Assembly: GCF_900187445.1 (NCBI RefSeq)
Contig: NZ_FYEB01000001.1
Coordinates: 806,001 to 870,000 of the forward strand
Source of the DNA: Pseudomonas sp. Irchel s3b2
Lineage (GTDB): Bacteria; Pseudomonadota; Gammaproteobacteria; Pseudomonadales; Pseudomonadaceae
Length of the DNA stretch: 64,000 nucleotides
Direction of reading: 5' to 3'
Shown: piece by piece, positions 15,867 to 26,078 of the stretch
Position numbering within the stretch: the stretch's first letter is position 1
Layout of the letters: every line of letters begins with the position of its first letter
Notes under the pieces: model-generated
Told to the model about the DNA's origin: nothing
What the model saw: only the letters and a program-made list of their open reading frames with translations
Databases searched by the model: none
Made by a program: the position numbers and the translations under genes

Positions 15867-16973
15867 TTGAATCTGAAAAGCCTTATGGTGGGCGTCCTGT
15901 TGCTGTCCGTGGCCTTCGACGCTCAAGCCGAGCGGCTGAAGGATATCGCCAGTATTTCCGGCGTGCGTTCCAACCAATTGATCGGCTACGGCCTGGTGGT
16001 CGGGCTTAACGGCACCGGTGACCAGACGACCCAGACCCCGTTCACCCTGCAGACTTTCAACAACATGCTTTCGCAGTTCGGCATCAAGGTGCCGGCAGGT
16101 TCGGGCAACGTGCAGTTGAAGAACGTCGCGGCGGTATCGATCAGTGCCGACTTGCCGGCGTTCGCCAAGCCGGGTCAGCAGGTGGACATCACCGTAGCAT
16201 CCATCGGTAACTCCAAGAGCCTGCGCGGCGGCACCTTGTTGCTGACGCCGCTCAAAGGTATCGATGGCAACGTCTACGCCATCGCTCAGGGCAACCTGGT
16301 GGTTGGCGGTTTCGATGCCGAAGGTCGTGACGGTTCGAAGATCACCGTCAACGTTCCGTCGGCCGGTCGCATCCCTGGCGGTGCATCGGTCGAGCGTGCA
16401 GTGCCAAGCGGTTTCAATCAGGGCAACAGCCTGACCTTGAACCTCAACCGTTCGGACTTCACCACCGCCAAGCGCATCGTCGACAAGATCAACAACATGC
16501 TCGGCCCTGGCGTTGCCCAGGCCATCGACGGTGGTTCGATTCGCGTGACTGCGCCACTCGATCCGAGCCAGCGGGTCGACTATTTGTCGATCCTCGAAAA
16601 CCTCGAAGTCGACCCGGGGCAGGCGGTGGCGAAAGTCATTATCAACTCGCGCACCGGCACCATCGTGATCGGCCAGAACGTCAAGGTTTCCCCGGCCGCC
16701 GTGACCCACGGCAGCCTGACCGTGACCATCACCGAAGACCCGATCGTCAGCCAGCCCGGCCCTCTGTCCAATGGGCAGACGGCGGTCGTGCCGCGCTCGC
16801 GGGTCAACGCCCAACAAGAAGCCAAACCGATGTTCAAATTCGGCCCGGGCACTACCCTCGACGAAATCGTCCGTGCGGTGAACCAGGTCGGCGCGGCACC
16901 GGGTGACTTGATGGCGATCCTCGAAGCGCTGAAGCAGGCTGGTGCATTGCAAGCCGACCTGATCGTGATCTGA
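15867..16973 (+). CDS. flgI: Flagellar P-ring protein FlgI
   Basis: FlgI builds the periplasmic P ring around the rod. A TTG at 15867 is preferred: TAGGTGG stands five bases before it and the product (368 residues, starting [21 protein letters not shown]) matches the usual signal peptide and length. A GTG at 15858, abutting the flgH stop, would add three residues but has no ribosome site. The mature part shows [20 protein letters not shown] and GLNGTGDQT. Confidence 0.93.
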   Translation: MNLKSLMVGVLLLSVAFDAQAERLKDIASISGVRSNQLIGYGLVVGLNGTGDQTTQTPFTLQTFNNMLSQFGIKVPAGSGNVQLKNVAAVSISADLPAFAKPGQQVDITVASIGNSKSLRGGTLLLTPLKGIDGNVYAIAQGNLVVGGFDAEGRDGSKITVNVPSAGRIPGGASVERAVPSGFNQGNSLTLNLNRSDFTTAKRIVDKINNMLGPGVAQAIDGGSIRVTAPLDPSQRVDYLSILENLEVDPGQAVAKVIINSRTGTIVIGQNVKVSPAAVTHGSLTVTITEDPIVSQPGPLSNGQTAVVPRSRVNAQQEAKPMFKFGPGTTLDEIVRAVNQVGAAPGDLMAILEALKQAGALQADLIVI

Positions 16974-16984
16974 GGACGGCGACC

Positions 16985-18283
16985 ATGGATATGCGCAAAA
17001 GCGGTCTGGTCAGCAGCAGCGATTCGGGTTCCTACTCGGACCTGAACCGCCTGAACCAGCTCAAGGTCGGCGACAAGAACAGCGAAGCGAACATGCGCAA
17101 AGTGGCGCAGGAATTCGAATCGCTGTTCCTCGGTGAAATGCTCAAGTCCATGCGCTCTGCCACCGAAGCGCTGGGCGAGGACAATCCGCTCAACACCCCG
17201 GCAGCCAAGCAATACCAGGAAATGTACGACCAGCAGTTGGCCGTTTCCCTGTCCCGCGAAGGCGGCGGTATTGGTTTGGCGGACGTGCTGCTGCGCCAGA
17301 TGTCGAAGAACAAACCGATGGCGCCGGGTGAGGCCGCGGCAGCGTCTGCCGCCAAGCAGGCAGCGGCGAAAGCCGCCGTAGAAACACCGATTGCCGCCGG
17401 CACAGTCGCCACCAACGGGCCGCTGTCGCGCCTCAATGGTGAACGTCCGTTGTGGGCTTCGCGTTCGGTGAAGACGCCAGCAAGCGCGGGCGAGGGTGCT
17501 CATCGCAATGACATGGCGCTGATCAATCAGCGGCGTCTGGCGCTGCCGCCAAAACTGGCCGACCGTTTGCTCGCCGGGTTGGTGCCATCGGCATCGACCA
17601 CTCCAACGACCGCCACGACGGTGCAGAACAATATCCAATTGCCGCAGAGCACCAAGACCGGTTCCGGCCCCCTGTACAACGGCGATTGGCTGGCTTCGCA
17701 AACGGATACAGCATCCAGCGGGCGCCTGCAGATTTATGGTCGTGCCATGGCTCAAATCCCCCTGGCACCTGCGAAAAAAGCCTTCAGCTCCGCCGACGAA
17801 TTCGTCAACACCATGCTGCCGATGGCTAAAGAAGCTGCCGACCGAATCGGTGTCGACCCGCGTTACCTGGTCGCTCAGGCGGCGTTGGAAACCGGTTGGG
17901 GCAAATCGGTCATGCGCGCCCAGGATGGCAGCAGTAGCCACAACCTGTTCGGCATCAAGGCCAGCAGTAACTGGACAGGCGATTCGGCGCGGGCGATCAC
18001 CAGCGAATTCAGGAATGGCGAGAGGGTCAAGGAGACCGCGGAGTTCCGTTCCTACGGCTCTTACAAGGACAGCTTCCATGACCTTGTGACGCTGCTGCAA
18101 AGCAATAATCGCTATCAAGATGTGCTGAAGTCGGCCGATAACCCAGAACAGTTTGTACGCGAGTTGCAAAAAGCCGGGTATGCCACCGACCCGGAGTACG
18201 CAAGCAAGATTTCGCAGATAGCCAAGCAGATGACGAGTTACCAAAACTACGCTGCGGCGGGCGCTTCCACCACGCCTTTATAG
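16985..18283 (+). CDS. flgJ: FlgJ rod-capping protein and peptidoglycan hydrolase
   Basis: FlgJ caps the growing rod and opens the cell wall for it. The 432 residues split into an N-terminal rod-binding domain (about 35-100, VAQEFESLFLGEMLKSMR), a variable Ala/Pro/Thr linker and a C-terminal glucosaminidase-type domain (about 258-425), with AQAALETGWGK carrying the catalytic Glu and SSHNLFGIKAS. It is longer than the enterobacterial form because of the linker. Confidence 0.95.
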   Translation: MDMRKSGLVSSSDSGSYSDLNRLNQLKVGDKNSEANMRKVAQEFESLFLGEMLKSMRSATEALGEDNPLNTPAAKQYQEMYDQQLAVSLSREGGGIGLADVLLRQMSKNKPMAPGEAAAASAAKQAAAKAAVETPIAAGTVATNGPLSRLNGERPLWASRSVKTPASAGEGAHRNDMALINQRRLALPPKLADRLLAGLVPSASTTPTTATTVQNNIQLPQSTKTGSGPLYNGDWLASQTDTASSGRLQIYGRAMAQIPLAPAKKAFSSADEFVNTMLPMAKEAADRIGVDPRYLVAQAALETGWGKSVMRAQDGSSSHNLFGIKASSNWTGDSARAITSEFRNGERVKETAEFRSYGSYKDSFHDLVTLLQSNNRYQDVLKSADNPEQFVRELQKAGYATDPEYASKISQIAKQMTSYQNYAAAGASTTPL

Positions 18284-18306
18284 GCACAAGGTATAAGGTT
18301 TGAACC

Positions 18307-20367
18307 ATGAGTTTGCTCAATATCGGGATGTCGGGTTTATCCGCTAGCCAAACCTCGTTGATGGTGACCGGCAATAACATTGCCAACGCCGATACGGCCG
18401 GCTACTCGCGTCAGCAAACCGTGCAGGGCAGTAAGGCCTCGAATCAGTTCGGCAATCTCTACATTGGCAGCGGTACGACCCTCGCCGATGTGCGTCGGGT
18501 GTATAACAGCTACCTCGATGCGCAACTGCAGACCACCACCTCGCTCAATAGCGACTCGGCTGCCTACGCCGGGCAGATCAGCCCGCTCGACGCCTTGCTG
18601 TCGGACAGCGGCACCGGCCTCAATGGCGCCCTGACCAAGTTCTTCGCCTCGGTACAGAACGTCAACGCCAAGCCGGGAGACGATGCTTCCCGCCAACTGC
18701 TGCTCAGCGATGCGCAAGCCTTGAGCAACCGGTTCAACTCGATCTCCAGCCAGTTGACGACGCAGAACGCCAACATCAATGGCAACCTGGAGGACATGGC
18801 TGATCAGGTCAACAAACTGGCCACCACCGTGGCCCAGTTGAACCAGAAAATTTCCGAAATTTCCAACGCCGGCGGCCAGCCCAACGACTTGCTCGATGCG
18901 CGCAATGACGCCGTACGTCAATTGTCGACTTTCACCGGCGCGCAAGTGATCGAACGGGGCGGTAACCTCGACATTTACCTGGGCAGCGGTCAGCCGCTGG
19001 TCATGGGCAGCACTGCCAGCAAGCTGGAAGTGCTGCCGAGCAAAAATGACCCGTCGCGTTCGGCCGTTCAGCTCAATCGCGGCTCGAGCACCATCGACAT
19101 CACCTCGGTGATGACCGGTGGCGAGATGGGCGGCTTGTTGCGCTATCGCAGCACCGTGCTGGACCCGGCCATGAATGAGCTGGGGCGTGTAGCGCTGGTC
19201 GTCGCCGATCAGATGAACACCATCCAGGCCCAAGGCATCGATAAAAACGGTGACTTCGGTTCGAACCTGTTCAGCAGCATCAACAGTGCCGCGCAAATGG
19301 CCCAGCGCAGCATTGCCACGGTCGGCAACAGCACGGGCTCGGGCAACTTCGACGTGACCATCGAGGACAGCGGCGCGCTGACCCTCAACGATTACAAGGT
19401 CACGTTCACCAGCGCCACTGACTACACCTTGCAGCGTCTGCCTGAAGGCACCGCCATGGGCGCGTTCAGTACGCTGACCACGCCGCCGCCGGTGATAGAT
19501 GGTTTCTCCATGACGCTCTCCGGTGGCACCGCAGCCGCGGGTGACACCTTCAAGATCACCCCGACCCGCAACGCGGCGACCAACATCAAGACCGAGATGA
19601 CCGACCCCCAGCGTCTGGCCATCGCAGCACCGTTGGGTGCGGCAATCGCTTCTGGCAGCAGCGGCACATTGACGATTCCGGCCAGCGGTCAACCGACCCT
19701 GACCACGCAGTTCGATATCTACGACTCGGCTACCACCCTGGCCATTCAGAACGGCCTGAAGACTTCGACTCCGGTCAAAGTGGTGTTCGGTGCCACCGGT
19801 GGCACCACCCAGACTTACCAGTTGCTCGACGCCCAGGGTAATGAACTCAGCAACGGCACCATCGTGCCTGGCCAGAACAATACACTGAGCCTGACCATTC
19901 CACTGGTCGATGCCAGCGGTGCGGCGATCAATGATCCGGGGCCGCCCATCGTGCAGCGCACCGCTACGTTCGACATGACCGTGGCCGGTTCGCCAGGTGA
20001 CGGCACCGCGATCAACGTGACGCTCAGCCAGCCGGGCACTCTGGACAACCGCAACGGCACCGTACTGGCCGGCTTACAGACCCGGAAGACCGTGGATACC
20101 GGTTCGGCCAGCAGTGGCATTTCCCTGACCGATGCCTACGGCAAACTGGTTGAGGGCGTCGGCGCCAAGGCCGCACAAGGCAAGCTCGACAGCGCTGCCA
20201 CCGAAGCAATCCTGGCCAACGCCAAGACCGCTCGCGATTCGCTGTCGGGTGTCGACCTCGATGAGGAAACCGGCAACCTGGTCAAATATCAGCAGTACTA
20301 CACCGCGTCCTCGCAGATCATCAAGGCTGCGCAGGAAACCTTCAGCACACTGATCAACAGTCTTTAA
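18307..20367 (+). CDS. flgK: Hook-filament junction protein FlgK (HAP1)
   Basis: FlgK joins the hook to the filament. The 686-residue product opens MSLLNIGMSGLSASQTSLMV, with GNNIANADTAGYSRQ, and ends with a helix (SGVDLDEETGNLVKYQQYYTASSQ) typical of hook-associated proteins. The middle is expanded relative to enterobacterial FlgK, as usual in pseudomonads. It is exported by the flagellar type III system, so it lacks a signal peptide. Confidence 0.96.
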   Translation: MSLLNIGMSGLSASQTSLMVTGNNIANADTAGYSRQQTVQGSKASNQFGNLYIGSGTTLADVRRVYNSYLDAQLQTTTSLNSDSAAYAGQISPLDALLSDSGTGLNGALTKFFASVQNVNAKPGDDASRQLLLSDAQALSNRFNSISSQLTTQNANINGNLEDMADQVNKLATTVAQLNQKISEISNAGGQPNDLLDARNDAVRQLSTFTGAQVIERGGNLDIYLGSGQPLVMGSTASKLEVLPSKNDPSRSAVQLNRGSSTIDITSVMTGGEMGGLLRYRSTVLDPAMNELGRVALVVADQMNTIQAQGIDKNGDFGSNLFSSINSAAQMAQRSIATVGNSTGSGNFDVTIEDSGALTLNDYKVTFTSATDYTLQRLPEGTAMGAFSTLTTPPPVIDGFSMTLSGGTAAAGDTFKITPTRNAATNIKTEMTDPQRLAIAAPLGAAIASGSSGTLTIPASGQPTLTTQFDIYDSATTLAIQNGLKTSTPVKVVFGATGGTTQTYQLLDAQGNELSNGTIVPGQNNTLSLTIPLVDASGAAINDPGPPIVQRTATFDMTVAGSPGDGTAINVTLSQPGTLDNRNGTVLAGLQTRKTVDTGSASSGISLTDAYGKLVEGVGAKAAQGKLDSAATEAILANAKTARDSLSGVDLDEETGNLVKYQQYYTASSQIIKAAQETFSTLINSL

Positions 20368-20380
20368 GGAGTCGTAGCCC

Positions 20381-21946
20381 ATGCGCATTTCTACCGCCCA
20401 GTTTTACGAGTCCTCGGCTGCCAACTATCAGAAGAATTTCGCCAACGTGGTCAAGAGCAGCGAAGAGGCCAGCAGCCTGGTTCGTATCAAAACCGCCGCC
20501 GACGATCCGGTCGGCGCTTCGCGTTTGCTGCAATTGGGGCAGCAGGCTTCGATGCTCGATCAGTACGAGGCCAATACCAATACCATCAAGGCGACCCTCG
20601 GTACTGCCGAAGCGGTGATGACCAACATCAACAGCGTGCTGCAGCGCGCCAGGGAACTGGCCGTTGGCGCGGGCAACGCCGGTTATACCGACGAAGACCG
20701 CCAGGCCAACGCTTCGGAGCTGGGGCAGATCGAAGAGCAATTGCTGAGCCTGATGAACAGCAAGGACGAGAACGGCAAATACATCTTCGCCGGCTCCAAG
20801 GGCGACACCGTGCCGTTCACGCGCAACAACGATGGCACCTACAGCTACAACGGTGATCAGGTAACGCTTGACCTGGCGATCGGCGATACCATGTCGATGG
20901 CCACCAACAGCACTGGTTGGGACGCGTTCCAGAAGGCAATCAACACCAGCCGCAGCGAGGTCACCATGACCGCGCCGGCCGTGGATGACGGCCGCGTCAC
21001 CCTGTCCGATGGCCAGGTGTCGTCGAACGTCACCTACAACAGCAAGTTCCGTAGCGGCGAGCCGTACACCATAGACTTTGTCAGCGGTACGCAGTTGCTG
21101 ATCACTGATTCGTCCGGTAACGACGTGACCGCCGAAGCCAGTCAGGGCGGCGCGTTCGATCCAGCCAGCAAGTCCGGTCAAGCCGTGACTTTCCGTGGCG
21201 TCGAGCTGACTCTGAATATCAATCTGAGCACCGGTGACACGGCGGCTACCGTGTTGCCGGGCCACACCTTTACTCTGGCGGCCAAACCGGACACTTTCAC
21301 CGCAACCGCCAGCCCAGGCAATACTTCGACGGCGCAGATCACCGACCGCAGTATCACTGATTCAGCGGCTTACCACGCCAGCTTTCCAAGCGGTTCGGCG
21401 ATCCTGAAGTTCACCAGCGCCACTGACTTTGAATTGTACGCAGCGCCTTTGACGGCCAACAGCAGCCCGGTGTCTTCCGGGACCATGGTCGGCAGCGTCG
21501 CCACCGCATCGGGTGTGAGCTTCACCGTGAGTGGTACCCCGGCTGCCGACGATCAGTTCAGCATCGCGGTCAATACTCATGAAACCCAGAACATTCTGGA
21601 CACGGTGAGTCAGTTGAAAACCGCACTGAATACGCCAACCAACGGTGATGCCATCGCCACTCAGAAATTGCAGGCATCATTGGCTTCCGGCATTGCCAAC
21701 CTGGCCAGCGGCACCGATCAGTTGTCCAGCGCCTTGAGTTCGGTCGGTGGTCGCGGTGCCGCCCTGGAGACCCAGAGCGATACCAACCAGAGCCTGATCC
21801 TGGCCAACGCCCAGACCCAATCGTCGATCCGCGATTCCGATGCGGCTGAAGTCATGACCCGTCTGACCTTGCAGCAAACCATGCTGCAAGCCTCGCAATT
21901 GGCCTTCAGCAAGATTGCTCAGTTGGGCTTGTTCAACAAGGTCTGA
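20381..21946 (+). CDS. flgL: Hook-filament junction protein FlgL (HAP3)
   Basis: FlgL is the second junction protein. The 521 residues start MRISTAQFYESSAANYQKN and carry flagellin-like ends (LVRIKTAADDPVGASRLLQL; C-terminal LTLQQTMLQASQLAFSKIAQ). A large variable central domain (about 170-400) explains the length above 300 residues. It sits 13 bases after flgK with GGAG in the gap. Confidence 0.95.
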   Translation: MRISTAQFYESSAANYQKNFANVVKSSEEASSLVRIKTAADDPVGASRLLQLGQQASMLDQYEANTNTIKATLGTAEAVMTNINSVLQRARELAVGAGNAGYTDEDRQANASELGQIEEQLLSLMNSKDENGKYIFAGSKGDTVPFTRNNDGTYSYNGDQVTLDLAIGDTMSMATNSTGWDAFQKAINTSRSEVTMTAPAVDDGRVTLSDGQVSSNVTYNSKFRSGEPYTIDFVSGTQLLITDSSGNDVTAEASQGGAFDPASKSGQAVTFRGVELTLNINLSTGDTAATVLPGHTFTLAAKPDTFTATASPGNTSTAQITDRSITDSAAYHASFPSGSAILKFTSATDFELYAAPLTANSSPVSSGTMVGSVATASGVSFTVSGTPAADDQFSIAVNTHETQNILDTVSQLKTALNTPTNGDAIATQKLQASLASGIANLASGTDQLSSALSSVGGRGAALETQSDTNQSLILANAQTQSSIRDSDAAEVMTRLTLQQTMLQASQLAFSKIAQLGLFNKV

Positions 21947-21992
21947 GTCTGCGCCTGCCGAGCTGCCAACCGTCTTTTTTTAAGCGGTTCCG

Positions 21993-22020
21993 GGGCCTCT
22001 GCCTGAAAGGGTAGAGGCCC
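21993..22020 (+). terminator. Hairpin after flgL
   Basis: GGGCCTCT and AGAGGCCC pair (with near-pairing GCC/GGT) around a short loop. There is no T-run, so it may be a processing or weak termination site before the glycosyltransferase gene. Confidence 0.45.
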
Positions 22021-22041
22021 GCCGCTCGAGAGTTTCCTGCC

Positions 22042-25000
22042 GTGAATCAACGCCCCCTCGTCAGCATCGTTATCCCTGCCTTCAGCCCGCGCTTTTTCAG
22101 TCAGGCATTGGAAAGTGCGCTCACCCAGACCTACGAGCATGTCGAAATCGTCATCTGTGACGATTCGCCCGATGATGAAATCCGCACTATCGTGGAGAGT
22201 TTCGTCGAGCCGGCTCACCCGGTTCGCTACGTGCGTAACTCGCAGCGGTTGGGGTTGCAGAAGAACGTATTGCGTTGCGTCGAAGAAGCCCGGGGCGAGT
22301 TCATCAAAGTGCTGTGCGATGACGATCGTCTGTTTGCGCCCAGCGTTGCCTTGCAGGCCCAGGTGTTGATCGATCACCCCGACGTCAATCTGGTGTTTGC
22401 CCTGCGCATGCTCAGCGATGCCGGCAATTTTCTGCTGCCGTCGCGGGTGGACAACTGCCGATTTTGTCCGACCGATGCGTTGCTCAAGGGCGACGATATG
22501 CTGGCGATTTTCGAGGGCACGCCAAAGAATTTCCTTGGCAATTTCAGCGCTACCCTGATGCGTCGCGCTGATGTGCTGGAGCTGTTACCGACCTTGATCC
22601 AGGAAGGCTCGGGGTTCGTCGCCATGCTCGATTTCGCCTTGTTCGTATGCCTGATGCGCCGCGGTAACCTGGTGTCGCTCAACACTGTGCTGAGCACCGA
22701 GCGTTTGTATACAGAGCGATTGAGCCGGACCCCGGAGATGCTCAAGGCTGCCAAAATCGAGTGGAGCTGGCTGGCGCAGATGCTCGCGGTACGCAGTGGC
22801 GAATCGGCGCCGGCATCAGGCTGGGTTCGCTGTATCGACCTGGCCAAAGTCACTGATCAACCCCACGCCTGGGAAGAGTTGTGTGTGGCGCGCATCCTCG
22901 GCAACCGCAGCACGGTGGTCAACGGTCGAGTAGGTGGGAAGAGCGAGAGTTACGCCGACTTCTATCGCGAGTGGCTGGCGATCCGCAGGTTCTCGCAAGT
23001 CGAACAGCGGCTCATGCCACAGCGCATCGACAGCTGGGCGTTCCGCCCGCAGATCGTGCCGATCGTCATCGACAGCGGTGCCGACGGCGCAGCGCTGAAA
23101 ACTACATTGCACAGCATCAGTGCTCAGCTGTATGCGCCTCAGGCAGTGGTGGTGTTGTCCGATGCGCACTGTGATGCCGATGATCGTATCGTTCAGTTGC
23201 CGTTCCAGTCGAACTGGGCGCAACAGCTCAATGCCGTGGTCCCGCAACTGGAAGGTGCTCACTGGTTTTACCTGTTGCGGGCCGGCGACACCTTGCGTGA
23301 GTCGGCGCTGCTGATTCTGGCGGAGCGCATCGCCGGGTCGCCGGGCATTCTCTGTGCTTATAGCGATGAGGGCGCTTTGATCGACGGCGAGTCGATCGAC
23401 CCGGTGTTCAAGCCCGATTTCAACCTTGATCTGATGCGTGCCTACCCCTACGTCGGCCGAGCCCTGGCCTTCGAACGTCAGCGCTTCATGACGCTGGGCG
23501 GGTTTGACCCGATTCACGGCGAGCTGGCCCCCCATGACCTGATGTGGCGTCTGGTGGAAGAGGTCGGTCCGCAGACCATCGAGCACATCGCCGAGATTCA
23601 GGTGGAGTCGAACCTGACCTTTTCCGATTGGCTGTCATTACCTGACGTCATCGAAAACAACGCTGGCATGGTCGGTGCGCACCTGAACCGTATCGGCGTG
23701 GCGCACGCTGTCCGTCACGAAGAATTGCCACTGATCAATCGCATCGATTACCGGCATGAGGCGCGTCCGCTGGTGTCGATCATCATCCAGACCGGCGATT
23801 CGCTGTACGCCTTGCAACGTTGTACCGAAGGTTTGATCGAGCGCACGGCTTACACCCAGTACGAAATCCTGATCGTCGACAGCGGCACTGACGACCCGGC
23901 GATGCTCGAGTGGTTGGCTGCCATGGCGCAACTGGGTGCCGCGATGTTGCGGGTGCTGCGTTACGCCGGTGACGCCAACGACGCAGCGATCCGCAACTTC
24001 GCCGCGAGCCTGGCTTATGGCGAATACTTGCTGCTGCTCAGTCCTCAGACGGTGATCGGCGACAGCGACTGGCTGGACGAATTGCTCAATCACGCACAGC
24101 GTCCCGAAGTGGGGGTGGTCGGTGCCCGGATTCTCAGCCCGCAGGGTTCGATCGTCAGCGCCGGGTTGATTCTCGGGTTGACGGAGTCGGTCGGTTCGCC
24201 ATTTGTCGGGGAGGCTGCCGACTCTCGCGGCTACATGCAGCGGTTGCACGTGACCCAGAACTGGAGCGCGGTCAGTGACCACTGCCTGATGGTTCGCAAG
24301 GAAGTGTTCGACAGTCTGGGGCAGCTCGATGAGATGACGTTTACCCAGAGGCTGGGCGATGTCGATTTGTGCCTGCGGGCGAACCAGGACGGCTATCTGG
24401 TGGTCTGGACGCCATACTCCAGTGTGGTGCTGGCCCCGGAAGGCGAGGAGTCGACACTGGTGGTGTGCGAGCGTGAACAGGGCGCCTTCTATCGCAAATG
24501 GCTGCCGAAGATCGCCAAAGACCCGGCCTACAGCCCGGCACTGAGCCTTGGGTTTTCCAGTTTCAGCCTGGAGCCAACGCTGCGCAACAACTGGAACCCG
24601 TTCTGCACCCGCGCATTGCCGTTGATTCTCGGTCTTCCAGTCAACAGCACTGCCGTCGGTCACTACCGGGTGATCGCGCCGCTGGCGGAGCTCGAAGCCG
24701 CCGGACGAGTGATCTCACGGGTGGCCCATGAGTCGCCATCGATCGTGGAGATCGAGCGTTTGTCCCCGGACACCATCGTCCTGCAGGGACGTTACAGCGA
24801 AGGCTCGGCTGGCGATATTCTGCGGATGAAAAAGTATTCCAGCGCCCTGAGGATTTTCGAACTCGACGACTATATCGTTAGCGCGCCGAAGAAGAACGCT
24901 CACGCCCGCAACAAACCGATCGACATCGAGCAGATGCTGCGCGCAGGTATCGGCCTGTGCGACCGATTGGTAGTCACCACCCAGCCGTTGGCCGATAGCT

Positions 25001-25602
25001 TGTCGAGCATGCACAGCGACATTCGCGTGGTACCCAACATGCTGCCACCGGAGCCGTGGGCGACGCTGACCAGTCGTCGTCGCACCTCCAGCAAACCACG
25101 CGTTGGCTGGGGTGGCGGCACCAGTCACACCGGGGACCTGGAGATCATTGCCGAGGTCGTGCGTGAGTTGGCGGACGAAGTCGAGTGGGTGTTTTTTGGC
25201 ATGTGCCCGGACGCCTTGCGTCCGTATGTTCACGAGTTTCATTCCACCATCAGCTTGCAGAGTTACCCGTTCAAACTGGCGAGCCTGAACCTCGATCTGG
25301 CACTGGCTCCGCTGGAATTCCACATCTTCAACGACTGTAAAAGCAACCTGCGATTGCTGGAGTACGGTGCCTGCGGATACCCGGTGATCTGTACCGACAC
25401 CGAGGCCTATCGCGGCCACTTGCCGTGCACCAGGGTCTACAGCAACAGCACGGATGAATGGCTGCAAGCGATCCGTATGCACTTGGCCGACCCGGACGCG
25501 AGTTATCGCATGGGCGATGAATTGCGTGAGGCGGTGCATCGGGATTTCATGCTGCGCGGCGACAACCTCAATCATTGGTTGTGGGGTTGGTTGTCGGACT
25601 GA
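22042..25602 (+). CDS. Three-domain flagellar glycosyltransferase (1186 aa)
   Basis: Likely a cytoplasmic enzyme that builds the glycan on flagellin. Domain 1 (about 6-230) is GT-A family 2, with SIVIPAF, CDDSPDD and the metal motif DDD at 93-95. Domain 2 (about 573-813) is a second GT2-like unit (PLVSIIIQTGD, ILIVDSGTDDP, DVDLCLRANQDGYLVVWTP). Domain 3 (about 867-1186) looks like a GT-B (group 1) transferase, with VGWGGGTSHTGD and LLEYGACGYPVICTD. Position after flgL and before sugar-nucleotide genes matches fgt-type genes of other pseudomonads. The start is GTG. Acceptor and sugar are unproven. Confidence 0.82.
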   Translation: MNQRPLVSIVIPAFSPRFFSQALESALTQTYEHVEIVICDDSPDDEIRTIVESFVEPAHPVRYVRNSQRLGLQKNVLRCVEEARGEFIKVLCDDDRLFAPSVALQAQVLIDHPDVNLVFALRMLSDAGNFLLPSRVDNCRFCPTDALLKGDDMLAIFEGTPKNFLGNFSATLMRRADVLELLPTLIQEGSGFVAMLDFALFVCLMRRGNLVSLNTVLSTERLYTERLSRTPEMLKAAKIEWSWLAQMLAVRSGESAPASGWVRCIDLAKVTDQPHAWEELCVARILGNRSTVVNGRVGGKSESYADFYREWLAIRRFSQVEQRLMPQRIDSWAFRPQIVPIVIDSGADGAALKTTLHSISAQLYAPQAVVVLSDAHCDADDRIVQLPFQSNWAQQLNAVVPQLEGAHWFYLLRAGDTLRESALLILAERIAGSPGILCAYSDEGALIDGESIDPVFKPDFNLDLMRAYPYVGRALAFERQRFMTLGGFDPIHGELAPHDLMWRLVEEVGPQTIEHIAEIQVESNLTFSDWLSLPDVIENNAGMVGAHLNRIGVAHAVRHEELPLINRIDYRHEARPLVSIIIQTGDSLYALQRCTEGLIERTAYTQYEILIVDSGTDDPAMLEWLAAMAQLGAAMLRVLRYAGDANDAAIRNFAASLAYGEYLLLLSPQTVIGDSDWLDELLNHAQRPEVGVVGARILSPQGSIVSAGLILGLTESVGSPFVGEAADSRGYMQRLHVTQNWSAVSDHCLMVRKEVFDSLGQLDEMTFTQRLGDVDLCLRANQDGYLVVWTPYSSVVLAPEGEESTLVVCEREQGAFYRKWLPKIAKDPAYSPALSLGFSSFSLEPTLRNNWNPFCTRALPLILGLPVNSTAVGHYRVIAPLAELEAAGRVISRVAHESPSIVEIERLSPDTIVLQGRYSEGSAGDILRMKKYSSALRIFELDDYIVSAPKKNAHARNKPIDIEQMLRAGIGLCDRLVVTTQPLADSLSSMHSDIRVVPNMLPPEPWATLTSRRRTSSKPRVGWGGGTSHTGDLEIIAEVVRELADEVEWVFFGMCPDALRPYVHEFHSTISLQSYPFKLASLNLDLALAPLEFHIFNDCKSNLRLLEYGACGYPVICTDTEAYRGHLPCTRVYSNSTDEWLQAIRMHLADPDASYRMGDELREAVHRDFMLRGDNLNHWLWGWLSD

Positions 25603-26020
25603 CCGTTACTACCTTCCAAACATCAAAAAATCGCAGACTTCGGCAGCTCCTTGTAGGTATCTACACAACTTTCCGAGTTTGATGGTGTACATATCCGTTT
25701 CTGCGGTAACGGCCGCTGGCGGTTTCGCTTTTACAGCGAGTCACTTTCGAAAAGCGCGAAAGTAACCAAAGCGCTTCTGCCCCTGTCGTTCGGTGCCTCG
25801 CCCAGGCTCGGCATGCCCTCGCTCCGGTCCTGCTCCGTGGGCCCGCCGCGATCGGCCATCCATGGCCGTGCGCGGCTAACCCGGCATCCATGCCGGGTTG
25901 CCCACTGCGCAGAACCTCCACTCGGCCTCTCGAGGGCGCGGTGCATCAAGATCAACAGCTGCAGGCGAGCTAACGCTCGGCCTGTTGAGTGGTGAAAAGC
26001 GAAAGCCGTACGCCGATCCC

Positions 26021-26046
26021 TGTAGGAGTGGGCTTGCCCGCGAAGC
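26021..26046. repeat. REP half inside the large repeat
   Basis: TGTAGGAGTGGGCTTGCCCG plus CGAAG is a single REP unit near the centre of the large inverted repeat, suggesting insertion into the loop. Confidence 0.6.
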
Positions 26047-26054
26047 TGTTGATC

Positions 26055-26078
26055 TTGCCGTTGCCGTTGCCGTTGCCG
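26055..26078. repeat. Hexanucleotide run (TTGCCG)x4
   Basis: Four perfect TTGCCG copies, then a partial one. It is outside any supported gene, so a phase-variation role is not suggested. Confidence 0.85.

Noticed and set aside
15024..16952. 642-codon minus-strand ORF over flgH-flgI
   Set aside because: Antisense shadow of two certain flagellar genes; codon bias artefact of GC-rich DNA.
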